Shown: positions 6,743 to 15,119, counted from the stretch's first letter. The stretch is DNA of 16,267 nt from an uncultured Eubacteriales bacterium (GCA_900545265.1 UQYI01000033.1:1-16267), one strand, 5' to 3'. Notes: generated by a model not told the origin, from the letters alone. Numbers and translations are program-made.

Positions 6743-6769
6743 TTTTTGCTCTGCCCTGCGAAAAAAGGC

Positions 6770-6797
6770 TTGCGCCCGGGGAAAATCGTGATATACT
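6770..6797 (+). promoter_or_regulatory. Main promoter of typA
   Basis: TTGCGC (6770-6775), 16 bp, TATACT (6792-6797). The expected leader of about 40 nt contains the GAGGT ribosome site at 6831-6835. It lies 55 bp downstream of the first promoter-like pair. Confidence 0.6.
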
Positions 6798-6842
6798 TAT
6801 AAAGTTTTGAGAAATCTTCCATTGGATAAAGAGGTAACAAGC

Positions 6843-8663
6843 ATGGAAATCAGAAACGTCGCCATCATTGCCCATGTAGACCACGGTAAGACCACTCTGG
6901 TGGATCACCTGCTTCAGGATGCGGGGGTTCTGCGTCGGAGCGAGGTCGGGGTAGACCGCATCATGGACAGCGGAGATCTGGAGCGGGAGCGGGGTATCAC
7001 CATCCTTTCCAAGAACACCGCCGTTTCTTACGGGGATGTGCGCATCAATATTGTGGATACGCCGGGGCATGCAGACTTTGGCGGTGAGGTGGAGCGCATT
7101 TTGCAAATGGTAGACGGCGTGCTGCTGCTTGTGGATGCATTTGAAGGCTGTATGCCGCAGACCCGTTTTGTGCTGAGAAAGGCGCTGGAGCTGAATAAGG
7201 TGCCCGTGGTGGTGGTCAATAAGGTGGATCGCCCCGATGCCCGCCCCGAAGAAGTGGTGGATGAGACTTTGGAGCTGTTCATCGAATTGGGGGCTACTGC
7301 CGAACAGCTGGATTTCCCGGTGGTGTATGCTTCCGCCCGGCAGGGCAGATCCGGCTTTGAACCCGATAAGCTGGAAAACAGCATGAAGCCCATTTTCGAT
7401 ACCATCCTCAAGACCATTCCCGCTCCTGCCATGGATCTGGAAGCACCTTTACAGATCCTGTTTTCCACCATTGATTATGATGATTATGTAGGCAAGATCG
7501 GCGTAGGCCGTATCGAACGGGGCGTAGCCAAAAAAGGAATGGCCGTTACCGTCTGCGGCGGTACGGAGAATAAAGTCCGCCCGGGCAAGATCTCCCGTCT
7601 GTATCATTTTGAAGGCCTGCACCGGGTAGAGGTGGAGGAGGTCACTGCCGGCGACATCGTCTGCGTGGCGGGAATTGAGGATCTGAACGTAGGCGAAACG
7701 GTCTGTGATCCGGCCTGTGTGGAGCCCATGCCCTTTGTGCATATCGATGAACCTACGGTCTCCATGCTTTTTAAGGTCAACGACAGCCCCTTTGCCGGCA
7801 AGGAAGGCCGCTGGGTCACCAGCCGGAACCTGCGGGAACGGCTGTTCCGTGAGGTAAAGACCAACGTGAGCATGAAGGTGGAGGAAACAGAGTCCACGGA
7901 TACCTTTAAGGTATCCGGCCGTGGAGAGCTGCATCTGTCCATTCTCATCGAAACCATGCGCCGGGAAGGCTATGAGTTTGCCGTCACCCGTCCCAAGGTC
8001 ATCATGCATTACGATAAAGACGGGAAGATGCTGGAGCCTATCGAAGAGCTGACCATTGATGTGCCTACGGAATTTGTGGGCTCCGTCATGGAAAAGCTTG
8101 GCACCCGTAAAGCGGAGCTTACGGATATGGGCGCCATGGGGGATACCGGCACCCGGCTGCAGTTCAAGATCCCGGCCCGGGGCTTGATGGGATACCGCAG
8201 CGAGCTGCTGACGGATACCAAGGGCAATGGCGTTATGAGCCACCTGTTCCTGGATTATGAGCCTTATAGAGGGCCCATTGAAAGTCGGGAAAGCGGTTCT
8301 CTGGTAGCGCATGAAACGGGAGATACCAGTTCCTACGGCCTGTTTTATGCACAGGAACGGGGCAGACTGTTTGTGGGCCCTGGCATCCCTGTGTATGAGG
8401 GAGAGATCGTGGGAGAGAATGCCCGCAGTGAGGATATCGTGGTCAACGTGTGCAAGAAGAAGCATGTGACCAATATGCGTGCTTCCGGCAGCGATGAAGC
8501 CCTGCGGCTGACGCCTCCGGTGGTGTTTACACTGGAACAGTGCCTGGAATTCATTGCGGATGATGAGTTGGTGGAGGTAACGCCAAAGAGCATTCGTATG
8601 CGTAAAAAATATCTGTCCAAGGAACAGCGCATGAAACTGGCAGCCAAGGGTATCAAGGAATAA
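6843..8663 (+). CDS. typA: Ribosome-binding GTPase TypA/BipA
   Basis: 606 residues from ATG 6843, the usual family length. A start 12 codons upstream (6807) lacks a ribosome site, whereas GAGGT at 6831-6835 supports 6843. GTPase motifs are AHVDHGKTT (10-18), RGIT (50-53), DTPGH (72-76) and NKVD (126-129). The typA-type region ESGSLVAHETGDTSSYGLF and RGRLFVGPGIPVYEGEIVGE follows in the C-terminal half. BipA is a translational GTPase that binds the ribosome near the EF-G site and helps 50S assembly and growth under stress or cold. It has its own promoters and terminator, so it is a one-gene unit. The paralogue lepA is in the same window on the other strand. Confidence 0.97.
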   Translation: MEIRNVAIIAHVDHGKTTLVDHLLQDAGVLRRSEVGVDRIMDSGDLERERGITILSKNTAVSYGDVRINIVDTPGHADFGGEVERILQMVDGVLLLVDAFEGCMPQTRFVLRKALELNKVPVVVVNKVDRPDARPEEVVDETLELFIELGATAEQLDFPVVYASARQGRSGFEPDKLENSMKPIFDTILKTIPAPAMDLEAPLQILFSTIDYDDYVGKIGVGRIERGVAKKGMAVTVCGGTENKVRPGKISRLYHFEGLHRVEVEEVTAGDIVCVAGIEDLNVGETVCDPACVEPMPFVHIDEPTVSMLFKVNDSPFAGKEGRWVTSRNLRERLFREVKTNVSMKVEETESTDTFKVSGRGELHLSILIETMRREGYEFAVTRPKVIMHYDKDGKMLEPIEELTIDVPTEFVGSVMEKLGTRKAELTDMGAMGDTGTRLQFKIPARGLMGYRSELLTDTKGNGVMSHLFLDYEPYRGPIESRESGSLVAHETGDTSSYGLFYAQERGRLFVGPGIPVYEGEIVGENARSEDIVVNVCKKKHVTNMRASGSDEALRLTPPVVFTLEQCLEFIADDELVEVTPKSIRMRKKYLSKEQRMKLAAKGIKE

Positions 8664-8682
8664 TCTGTACAGAAAAACAGGA

Positions 8683-8714
8683 AAACCGGCCTTGCAAAGG
8701 GCCGGTTTCTTTTT
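8683..8714 (+). terminator. Intrinsic terminator of typA
   Basis: AAACCGGCC (8683-8691) pairs perfectly with GGCCGGTTT (8700-8708). CTTTTT follows. Confidence 0.9.
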
Positions 8715-8744
8715 GTGCCAAAGGATACGGATTTCGCATGGGGA

Positions 8745-8773
8745 TTGCAAGGACGCAGGATGTATTATATACT
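8745..8773 (+). promoter_or_regulatory. Promoter of the ThyX-like/folD-like pair
   Basis: TTGCAA (8745-8750), 17 bp, TATACT (8768-8773). It also settles the start of the next gene at 8805, because the upstream GTG at 8715 lies before this promoter and within the terminator's T run. Confidence 0.7.
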
Positions 8774-8804
8774 GTTTACAACTAATGAATCGAGGTATCT
8801 GCAC

Positions 8805-9452
8805 ATGCTGAAAATAGAAAACGACCGGGTAAGCGGCTGGGAGGCGGCTATCCGGGGGATGCGGAATCCCCTGAACAGCTGGGAGCGCATGGATTCTCAT
8901 ATAGTCTGGAAGGAAGGCCGGGAGAAGGCGCTGCTCGGAGAAAACGATCTGTCCTTGATGAAAAAGCTGGTGCGGGCGGGGAGCGATCACCGCAAGTTCC
9001 TGCGGATGCTCACCGTTACCTGCGATATCACCGCTATGCAGCCCTGGTGGGCAGAGTTCGATACTTATAAAGTAGGTACGGTGCGCAATTCCTGCTCCAA
9101 AATGCACAAGATCCACGCAAAACCCTTTACGGAGGCAGATTTTGCCCTGGAAGGCGCTCGGGAGATCCCCTATGCCATGGAGGGAGCAAAGGCCATGATC
9201 GGTCTGTGCGAGCGGCTGCGGCAGGATTTTAATGCCACTAAAGAAAAGAAATACTGGCGTGCCCTGATAGAGCTTCTGCCGGAAGGCTACGAAATGCGGG
9301 CCACGGTGCAGCTGAATTATGAAGTGCTGCTGCACATGTACTATGCCAGAAAGGATCATAAGCTGACGGAGTGGCATGTGTTGTGCGACTGGATGCGGGG
9401 CCTGCCGTATTTCGCAGAGGTATGCCTGCAGGAGGATGGATCATGCGTTTGA
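8805..9452 (+). CDS. Conserved protein of unknown function, faintly ThyX-like
   Basis: 215 residues from ATG 8805, with GAGG at 8792-8795 as ribosome site. Characteristic stretches are GWEAAIRGMRNPLNSWERMD (11-30), RAGSDHRKFLRML (57-69), the run from WWAEFDTYKVG to NSCSKMHK (81-102) and TVQLNYEVLLHMYYARKDHK near the C-terminus. I recall similar proteins in clostridia and their phages, usually unnamed. The order of a His/Arg segment followed by a Ser-rich segment with a basic tail resembles, weakly, the RHR...S...S.RY pattern of flavin-dependent thymidylate synthase ThyX. The exact ThyX motif is absent, so this is only a hint. It overlaps the folD-like gene by 10 bp, which implies translational coupling and makes a folate-related job attractive. 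Cytoplasmic; no membrane segment or signal peptide. Confidence 0.75.
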   Translation: MLKIENDRVSGWEAAIRGMRNPLNSWERMDSHIVWKEGREKALLGENDLSLMKKLVRAGSDHRKFLRMLTVTCDITAMQPWWAEFDTYKVGTVRNSCSKMHKIHAKPFTEADFALEGAREIPYAMEGAKAMIGLCERLRQDFNATKEKKYWRALIELLPEGYEMRATVQLNYEVLLHMYYARKDHKLTEWHVLCDWMRGLPYFAEVCLQEDGSCV

Positions 9453-10171
9453 TGGGCGCCCCTGCGGCGGAAGCCCTGTACCGTGAGATGGAAGCGGCGT
9501 TGGAGCGGCGGAAGAGCCGCACCCTGCTGGTATTCAGGCAGGAAGGGGAAGCGGCTTCCAGAAGTTATCTGACTATGATCCGCCGTTCCTGCGAGGCGCA
9601 TGGCGTGCCTTTGCTGGAAGCGGATATGGAGGATATGGATGCGCTGACCGCACCGGAGATAGGCGGCGCCATTGCCATTTCCAGGGGAGAGATAAGCATC
9701 CCACCCAGTCTGGATGTGGATGGCTGCGGGCAGGCAGCTTTCGCAGCTTTATGCACCGGGGAGGGCTTTTCATTTAACACCCCTTGTACGGCGGAAGGGT
9801 GCATCCGGCTGCTGGATCATTACGGCATTCCGCTGGCAGGTCGTCATGCGGTGATCCTGGGGCGTTCGGCGCGGGTAGGCAAGCCTCTGGCGCTGCTGCT
9901 TTTGCAGCGGGATGCTACGGTAACGGTGTGCCACAGCCATAGCCGGGCCCTGCCGGAGCTGTGCAGGCAGGGAGATATCCTAATCTGTGCCGCAGGGGCT
10001 CCGGGGTTAGTGGATGCTTCCTTTGTCCGGCCGGGACAGACGGTGATCAATGTGGGGGGCGATGCCGATGAAGAGGCTGTGGAGCCTGTTGTGGCGCATC
10101 TGGCGCCATTTAAGGGCGGTGTAGGCCCCGTGACTACGGCGGTGCTTCTGCGCCATGTGAACCGGCTGTAA
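9443..10171 (+). CDS. folD: FolD-like methylene-tetrahydrofolate dehydrogenase, cyclohydrolase residues missing
   Basis: 242 residues, about 40 shorter than standard FolD. ATG 9443 has an AGGAGG ribosome site at 9430-9435; an in-frame start at 9371 lies inside the upstream gene and lacks one. FolD marks present are LDVDG (90-94), PCTAEGCIRLL (114-124), the nucleotide-binding GRSARVGKPLALLLL (140-154), ATVTVCHSHS (158-167) and GGVGPVTTAVLL (225-236). In the family the catalytic motif is YxxxK; here Y42 is followed by L-T-M-I, so the lysine is isoleucine 46. The QLPLP segment is also absent: the chain passes from GGAIAIS to ISIPPSLDVDG. These residues are needed for the cyclohydrolase step. The NAD(P) site looks sound. 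It probably acts, if at all, as a dehydrogenase only, or has a changed substrate. Another full FolD or an FchA may exist elsewhere. Confidence 0.85.
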   Translation: MRLMGAPAAEALYREMEAALERRKSRTLLVFRQEGEAASRSYLTMIRRSCEAHGVPLLEADMEDMDALTAPEIGGAIAISRGEISIPPSLDVDGCGQAAFAALCTGEGFSFNTPCTAEGCIRLLDHYGIPLAGRHAVILGRSARVGKPLALLLLQRDATVTVCHSHSRALPELCRQGDILICAAGAPGLVDASFVRPGQTVINVGGDADEEAVEPVVAHLAPFKGGVGPVTTAVLLRHVNRL

Positions 10172-10189
10172 GTAAATGAAGTGTAAATC

Positions 10190-10217
10190 AAAGCCCCGGG
10201 TATCGGGGCTTTTTTTA
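10190..10217 (+). terminator. Intrinsic terminator after the folD-like gene
   Basis: AAAGCCCCG (10190-10198) pairs perfectly with CGGGGCTTT (10204-10212) around GGTAT, followed by more T residues. It stands between converging units; on the minus strand the U-tract is poor. Confidence 0.92.
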
Positions 10218-10282
10218 TATACAAGCGGTGGATCACCGGCAGAGGAGACAAAAAGCTGGCGCCGGAGGAGAAATCTATTCGC

Positions 10283-10774
10283 TTACTGATAAAGCTGTGG
10301 GTATTTTTTCATGGCGGCCAGCAGGGGAAGTCCCAGCACATAACAGCTCAGGGCTTCGCCGCCGCCTACCTGTACCATGGCTACGGGTAAAGTCAGTCCG
10401 TAACTATATACATAGGTAAGCAGGATCCCTATGATTACGGCATTGAAAAGCACCGGCGGCAAAGGAGCCAGAAATGCGGGCTTTTTATATTTACCCAGCA
10501 GCCATGTGCACAGAGCGCCCAAAAGGGTAGCCAGACTGCCAAAAAGTACATCCAGCGCTATGGCGCCGGAAAGCAGGTTCCCCAGCAGACAGCCGATAAA
10601 CAGTCCCGGCACCGCCGCTCCCATATAATAGGGAAGGACACATAGAGCCTCGCTGACCCGGCACTGAATGGGGCCGAGAGAAAAGGGCCATACACAGGTC
10701 AACAGGGCATACAGAGCAGCTACAATGCCCGCTCGGGCCAGATAGGCAACGGTTTTATGATTTAATGATCGCAT
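10283..10774 (-). CDS. queT: QueT-family ECF transporter substrate-binding membrane protein
   Basis: 163 very hydrophobic residues with about five to six membrane segments. Family marks are GPIQCRVSEALCVLPYYM (34-51), then PGLFIGCLLGNLLSGAIALD, VLFGSLATLLGAL and, near the C-terminus, VQVGGGEALSCYVLGLPLL. QueT proteins are the S component of energy-coupling-factor transporters and take up queuosine precursors such as preQ1 or queuine; the shared ATPase and T component are usually encoded elsewhere. The start ATG at 10774 overlaps the end of the deaminase gene by 13 bp, so the two are translated from one message. No preQ1-type riboswitch was seen in front of the pair. Because of the partner enzyme, the true substrate may be another modified purine. 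The S-component call is firm; the substrate is inferred from family name only. Confidence 0.88.
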   Translation of the reverse strand: MRSLNHKTVAYLARAGIVAALYALLTCVWPFSLGPIQCRVSEALCVLPYYMGAAVPGLFIGCLLGNLLSGAIALDVLFGSLATLLGALCTWLLGKYKKPAFLAPLPPVLFNAVIIGILLTYVYSYGLTLPVAMVQVGGGEALSCYVLGLPLLAAMKKYPQLYQ

Positions 10775-12117
10775 AACAGTCTTTCGATCTCCTTTTTTCC
10801 TTTATCATACAGTGTTTTTTCATCCAACCCCAGGATCTGCCCGTCTTTGACCCGCAATTTCCCGTTGACAAATACCATATCGCAGGGGAGGTGGTAGCCT
10901 ACGGCGCCAAAGAGATCCTTTGGGTTCTTTTCGGCACAGAGAAGCTCAGGCCGGCTTCGGCGGATGAGGAAAAAGTCCCCCCGGTATCCCGGTGCAATCT
11001 GTCCCAGGTCATGGGCACGGCCCAACAGGGCTGCGCTGCCCCGGGTAGCCAGCTTCAGCATATCATACCCCGAGGGTGCTTTTTCTCCCCAGGTCAGCCG
11101 GTGCAGCAAATAGGCGGAGCGGATCTCGTCCATCATGTTGCTGCCGTCATTACTGGCAGAACCGTCTACAGCCAGCCCCACTTTTACGCCCCTACGGAGC
11201 ATATCCGGTATACGGCAGACGCCGCTGTGGAGCTTCATGTTGGAATTGGGGCAGTGCGCCACACCTGTGCCCGTATCCGCCAGCAGCTGCAGTTCCTCAT
11301 CATTCATGTGAATGCCGTGGGCATACCATACGTCCGGTCCCACCCAGCCCAGAGATTCCATATAGGCTACGGGGCGCATCCCTACCCGGCAGAGGGTGTA
11401 GTTTTCTTCGTCTATGGTCTCGCCCACATGGGTATGGAGCCGGGCTCCGTAGGAACGGGCCAGAAGAGCACTTTCTTTCAGCAGATCGGCAGAGACGGAG
11501 AAGGGCGAGCAGGGAGCCAGTGCAATATCCCGCATACCGTCCCGGGTGTCCTGATGATAGAGTTCCAGCAGGCGCCGGCTGTCCTTCAGAATTTCGTCTA
11601 CGGTCTGCACAACGGAATCGGGAGGCAGTCCTCCGTCCTTTTTGGAAAGATCCATGCTTCCGCGGGAAGCAAAGAAGCGGATGCCTAACGCTTCGGCCGC
11701 CTCCATCTGCCCTTCTATCAGATCACCGGCGCCTTCAGGAAAAACATAATGGTGGTCAAAACAGGTGGTGCAGCCATATTTGAGCAGCTCTCCCATGGCG
11801 GACAAGGAGGAAAGATACACCGTATCCCGGTTAAGACTCTTCCATATTTCATAGAGCGTTTTGAGCCAGTCAAACAGTTCCATGCCCTGCACCTGCGGGA
11901 GGCTTCGGGTAAAATACTGATACAGATGGTGGTGGGTGTTAATAAAACCGGGATATAAAAAGCAGTCCCGCCCGCTGTAGGTGATATCCGCTGCGGCATC
12001 CAGGGAGCCGATAGCTTCGATCCGTCCGTCCCGGATCCACAGATCGGTATCATGAAGGACCCTGTCCTCCATATCGCAGGTAACGATAGTGTGTACACCC
12101 TGTATTCTGGTGCGCAT
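10762..12117 (-). CDS. Amidohydrolase, 8-oxoguanine deaminase / AtzB-type
   Basis: 451 residues, the usual length. It belongs to the metal-dependent cytosine/guanine-deaminase group (COG0402 type). Metal and catalytic residues are visible: INTHHHLYQ (59-67) with H62 and H64, HTHVGET with H228/H230 and E233, H267 in YAHGIH, HCPNSN at 288-293, and D318 in VDGSASND. The RGSMDL and DGGLPPDSVVQ stretches (152-171), DHHYVFP and APCSPFSV match 8-oxoguanine deaminases and hydroxyatrazine-type hydrolases as I remember them. The likely reaction is 8-oxoguanine to uric acid plus ammonia; other amino-purines are possible. The start has an AAGGAGGATG ribosome site and its own promoter in the 57-bp gap after hemW. 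It overlaps queT by 13 bp, which suggests uptake and deamination of one purine-like compound. Confidence 0.9.
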   Translation of the reverse strand: MRTRIQGVHTIVTCDMEDRVLHDTDLWIRDGRIEAIGSLDAAADITYSGRDCFLYPGFINTHHHLYQYFTRSLPQVQGMELFDWLKTLYEIWKSLNRDTVYLSSLSAMGELLKYGCTTCFDHHYVFPEGAGDLIEGQMEAAEALGIRFFASRGSMDLSKKDGGLPPDSVVQTVDEILKDSRRLLELYHQDTRDGMRDIALAPCSPFSVSADLLKESALLARSYGARLHTHVGETIDEENYTLCRVGMRPVAYMESLGWVGPDVWYAHGIHMNDEELQLLADTGTGVAHCPNSNMKLHSGVCRIPDMLRRGVKVGLAVDGSASNDGSNMMDEIRSAYLLHRLTWGEKAPSGYDMLKLATRGSAALLGRAHDLGQIAPGYRGDFFLIRRSRPELLCAEKNPKDLFGAVGYHLPCDMVFVNGKLRVKDGQILGLDEKTLYDKGKKEIERLLCDH

Positions 12118-12142
12118 AAAACATCCTCCTTTTGCTGGCAGC

Positions 12143-12171
12143 AGTATAACGCCTATCTTTTCCGGGGTAAA
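12143..12171 (-). promoter_or_regulatory. Internal promoter for the deaminase-queT pair
   Basis: On the minus strand TTTACC (12166-12171), 17 bp, TATACT (12143-12148) lie in the gap between hemW and the deaminase gene, allowing expression independent of lepA-hemW. Confidence 0.6.
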
Positions 12172-12174
12172 GGG

Positions 12175-13323
12175 TCATTCCTCCATAAAAAGTACCAATG
12201 CTTCATTAAGCATATCCAGTCCCCGGCGGTTCAAAGCCGCCCGGCCGGGGCAGACGGCCCACCAGCCGTATTCGTCTATCTGACGGAAAGCCTTTGGAAA
12301 GGCCGCCGGAAGCTTTTCTCCGAAGCGGTTCTCAAACTCGGCCAAAGACAGCCCTTCTACTTTTCTCAGCCCCAGCATTACCGTTTCGAAGCGTTCCTCC
12401 CGGGGGGGAAGACGCTGGATCTCCCCTCGGGGCAGATGATCCGCATTCAGAGACCGGAGGTACCCGGGGATATTTGCGGGATTATACCAGCGTTCCCAGC
12501 CGTCTTTCCCCGGCAGGGAACTGTGCGCACCGGGGCCCAATCCCAGATAAGGCTGGTTGTTCCAATAGAGCAGATTGTGACGGCAGGCATATCCCGGTCT
12601 GGCAAAGTTGGAGATCTCATAGCGGCCATATCCCCGGCTTTCCAGATAGGCCATACCAGCATCCTCCATATCCGCTACGGCATCAGGATCCGGAAGGATA
12701 ATCCGACCAGCCTGTACGTCCCCGTATAAGGGCGTGCCTTCCTCTAAAATCAGGCAGTAGGCAGAAATGTGCTCCGGTCCCAGGTCACAGACTTTTTTCA
12801 GGCTGGCCAGATAGCTCTCCTGACTCTGTCCCGGCAGCCCATGCATCAGATCTACATTGATGTTGGCAAAACCCGCCTGCCGGGCAGCCTGAAAGGCTCG
12901 AAGGAATGCAGTATAATCGTGAATACGGCCGATGGAGTGCAGCAGATCATCCTCTGTAGATTGAAGGCCCAGAGAAAGGCGGTTGAAGCCCGCCTTCCGC
13001 AACACAGCCAGGGCTTCAGGGCCGGCAGTGCCGGGGTTGCATTCCAGTGTGATCTCGGCGTCCGGCTGCAAGGTGAATGCGGCTTTTATGTGGGTCAGCA
13101 GCGCTGCCAGCATCTCTGCAGGCAAAACGGTAGGAGTGCCTCCGCCAAAAAAGACGGAGGGAACCATCGTTCCCTCCGGGAGCAAGCTGGGGGAAAGCTC
13201 TATTTCCCGGTGCAGCACCGAAACAAAGGCGTCTGTATTCTCCCTTTGCGCCACGGAGAAAAAGTCACAGTAGCGGCATTTCTGCAGGCAGTAGGGAATG
13301 TGGATATACAGGCCCGTGTTCAT
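12175..13323 (-). CDS. hemW: Radical SAM heme chaperone HemW
   Basis: 382 residues, normal for HemW. The radical SAM cluster motif is C12-x3-C16-x2-C19 in YCLQKCRYCDFFS. GGGTPT near residue 60 is the SAM-binding glycine motif, followed by LECNPGTAG, RLSLGLQST and INVDLMHGLPGQ. The HemW C-terminal signature HNLLYWNNQPYLGLGPGAHS is complete. HemW binds heme and delivers it to respiratory or other heme proteins; it was formerly misnamed an oxygen-independent coproporphyrinogen oxidase (HemN-like). The ATG overlaps the lepA stop as ATGA, so translation is coupled. lepA-hemW is a common order in Bacillota; the usual following hrcA-grpE genes are replaced here by the deaminase and queT. Confidence 0.95.
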   Translation of the reverse strand: MNTGLYIHIPYCLQKCRYCDFFSVAQRENTDAFVSVLHREIELSPSLLPEGTMVPSVFFGGGTPTVLPAEMLAALLTHIKAAFTLQPDAEITLECNPGTAGPEALAVLRKAGFNRLSLGLQSTEDDLLHSIGRIHDYTAFLRAFQAARQAGFANINVDLMHGLPGQSQESYLASLKKVCDLGPEHISAYCLILEEGTPLYGDVQAGRIILPDPDAVADMEDAGMAYLESRGYGRYEISNFARPGYACRHNLLYWNNQPYLGLGPGAHSSLPGKDGWERWYNPANIPGYLRSLNADHLPRGEIQRLPPREERFETVMLGLRKVEGLSLAEFENRFGEKLPAAFPKAFRQIDEYGWWAVCPGRAALNRRGLDMLNEALVLFMEE

Positions 13324-15119
13324 CCGTTGATACGCAGCACGCTCATAAAGGCATCGCTGGGAACGGAAACACTGCCTACCTGACGCATGCGCTTCTTACC
13401 CTCTTTTTGCTTTTCCAGCAGTTTCTTTTTGCGGGTGATATCGCCGCCGTAGCATTTGGCAAGCACGTCTTTGCGCAGGGCTTTTACCGTTTCCCGGGCG
13501 ATGATCTTTCCGCCGATGGCTGCCTGAACGGGGATCTCAAACTGCTGGCGGGGGATCACATCCCGCAGCTTTTCCGCTACGGCCCGGCCCTTGGGGTAAG
13601 CCCGATCCTTGTGGACAATGGTGGAAAGAGCATCGCACATATCCCCATTAAGAAGAAAGTCCAGCCGCACCAGATCGCTTTTTTCATAATCCTTCAGTTC
13701 ATAATCAAAGGAAGCATACCCTTTGCTGCGGGATTTCAAAGAATCAAAAAAGTCATAGATGATCTCGTTGAGGGGCAGCACATAATGGATGGATACACGG
13801 TCCTTTTCGATATAATCCATGTGTTCGAACACGCCCCGGTTGCTTTGGCACAGCTCCATGATGGCGCCTACATATTCCGGCGGCGTCATAATGCTGGCGC
13901 TGACCATGGGTTCTTCCATGTAGTCTATCTCTGAAGGATCCGGCAGGTTGGCGGGGTTGTCAATGACCCGGGTCTCTCCGGAAAGCATTTTTACATGATA
14001 GACAACGGAAGGTGAGGTGGTCACCAGATCCAGATCAAATTCCCGTTCCAGCCGCTCGGTGATGATCTCCATGTGTAGCAGTCCCAAAAAACCGCAGCGG
14101 AAGCCGTGACCCAGGGCGGCGCTGGTTTCTTTTTCAAAGGAAAGGGAGGCATCGTTGAGCTTGAGCTTCTCCAAAGCCTCCATCAGATCGCCGTAGTGAG
14201 AGCCATCCGCCGGATAAACGCCGCAGTAGACCATGGGGTTCACTTTTTTATAGCCGGGCAGAGGTTCTTTGGCCGGGTTCTGGGCAGAGGTCAGGGTATC
14301 GCCCACCTTGGTTTCCTCTACGCTCTTGATGGAGGCAGCGATATAGCCAACTTCCCCGGCAGTCAGTTCGCTGACCGGCCGCATGGTAGGGGAAAAGAGC
14401 CCCACCTCCGTTACGTCAAATTCATTGCCGGTGGCCATGGAGCGGATACGCATTCCCTGCCGCACGGAGCCGTCAAATATGCGCACATAGGAAAGGGCAC
14501 CCTTGTAATTGTCATAATAGCAGTCAAAGATCAAAGCTTTCAGGGGGCCGTCGGGGTCGCCGGAAGGTGCAGGGACATTCTCAACAATGTCCTTGAGCAC
14601 CTGATCCACGTTTAGCCCCGTTTTGGCGGAGACCTGAGGAGCCTGCTCGGCAGGGATGCCGATAACGTCTTCGATCTCATGGACCACCCGATCCGGCTCT
14701 GCGGAGGGAAGATCCACCTTGTTGATCACCGGCAGTACCTCCAGGCCGTTGTCCACGGCCAGATATACATTGGCCAGAGTCTGGGCTTCAATGCCCTGGG
14801 TAGCGTCTACCACCAGCACTGCACCCTCACAGGCAGCCAGTGCCCGGCTGACTTCATAGGTAAAATCCACGTGGCCCGGCGTATCGATCAGGTTGAACAG
14901 ATATCGTTCTCCGTCGGTATGGGTATAATACATACGCACGGCGGAGGCCTTGATGGTGATGCCCCGCTCCCGCTCGATATCCATGGAATCCAGGAGCTGA
15001 TCTTCCATATCCCGTTTGGATACGGTATCGGTGAGCTCCATAAGCCGGTCGGCCAGGGTGCTCTTGCCGTGGTCAATATGGGCAATGATGCAGAAATTGC
15101 GGATATGTTTTTGATCCAT
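13320..15119 (-). CDS. lepA: Elongation factor 4 (LepA), back-translocating GTPase
   Basis: 599 residues from ATG 15119. GTPase motifs are AHIDHGKST (13-21), RGIT (52-55), DTPGH (79-83) and NKVD (133-136). EF4-specific stretches include LGHGFRCGFLGLLHMEIITE, the C-terminal RLDFLLNGDMCDALSTIVH and DITRKKKLLEKQKEGKKRM. LepA acts on stalled ribosomes and in 30S biogenesis. An ATG five codons upstream (15134) is possible. However, the promoter predicts a transcript start near 15143, which would leave no usable ribosome site for it, while GGAG (15129-15132) sits 9 nt before 15119. hemW follows with a 4-bp overlap. It is a paralogue of the typA product in this same window. Confidence 0.96.
   Translation of the reverse strand: MDQKHIRNFCIIAHIDHGKSTLADRLMELTDTVSKRDMEDQLLDSMDIERERGITIKASAVRMYYTHTDGERYLFNLIDTPGHVDFTYEVSRALAACEGAVLVVDATQGIEAQTLANVYLAVDNGLEVLPVINKVDLPSAEPDRVVHEIEDVIGIPAEQAPQVSAKTGLNVDQVLKDIVENVPAPSGDPDGPLKALIFDCYYDNYKGALSYVRIFDGSVRQGMRIRSMATGNEFDVTEVGLFSPTMRPVSELTAGEVGYIAASIKSVEETKVGDTLTSAQNPAKEPLPGYKKVNPMVYCGVYPADGSHYGDLMEALEKLKLNDASLSFEKETSAALGHGFRCGFLGLLHMEIITERLEREFDLDLVTTSPSVVYHVKMLSGETRVIDNPANLPDPSEIDYMEEPMVSASIMTPPEYVGAIMELCQSNRGVFEHMDYIEKDRVSIHYVLPLNEIIYDFFDSLKSRSKGYASFDYELKDYEKSDLVRLDFLLNGDMCDALSTIVHKDRAYPKGRAVAEKLRDVIPRQQFEIPVQAAIGGKIIARETVKALRKDVLAKCYGGDITRKKKLLEKQKEGKKRMRQVGSVSVPSDAFMSVLRING

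Noticed and set aside
7449..9377. 642-codon minus-strand open frame across typA and the next gene
   Set aside because: It spans two real plus-strand genes and a terminator, has shadow-like composition and no ribosome site.
10226..10275. Short hairpin CGGTG/CACCG as a terminator for queT
   Set aside because: The stem is only 5 bp and no T run follows on the minus strand.
10891..11783. Long plus-strand frames opposite the amidohydrolase gene
   Set aside because: They are antisense shadows of a clearly coding gene.
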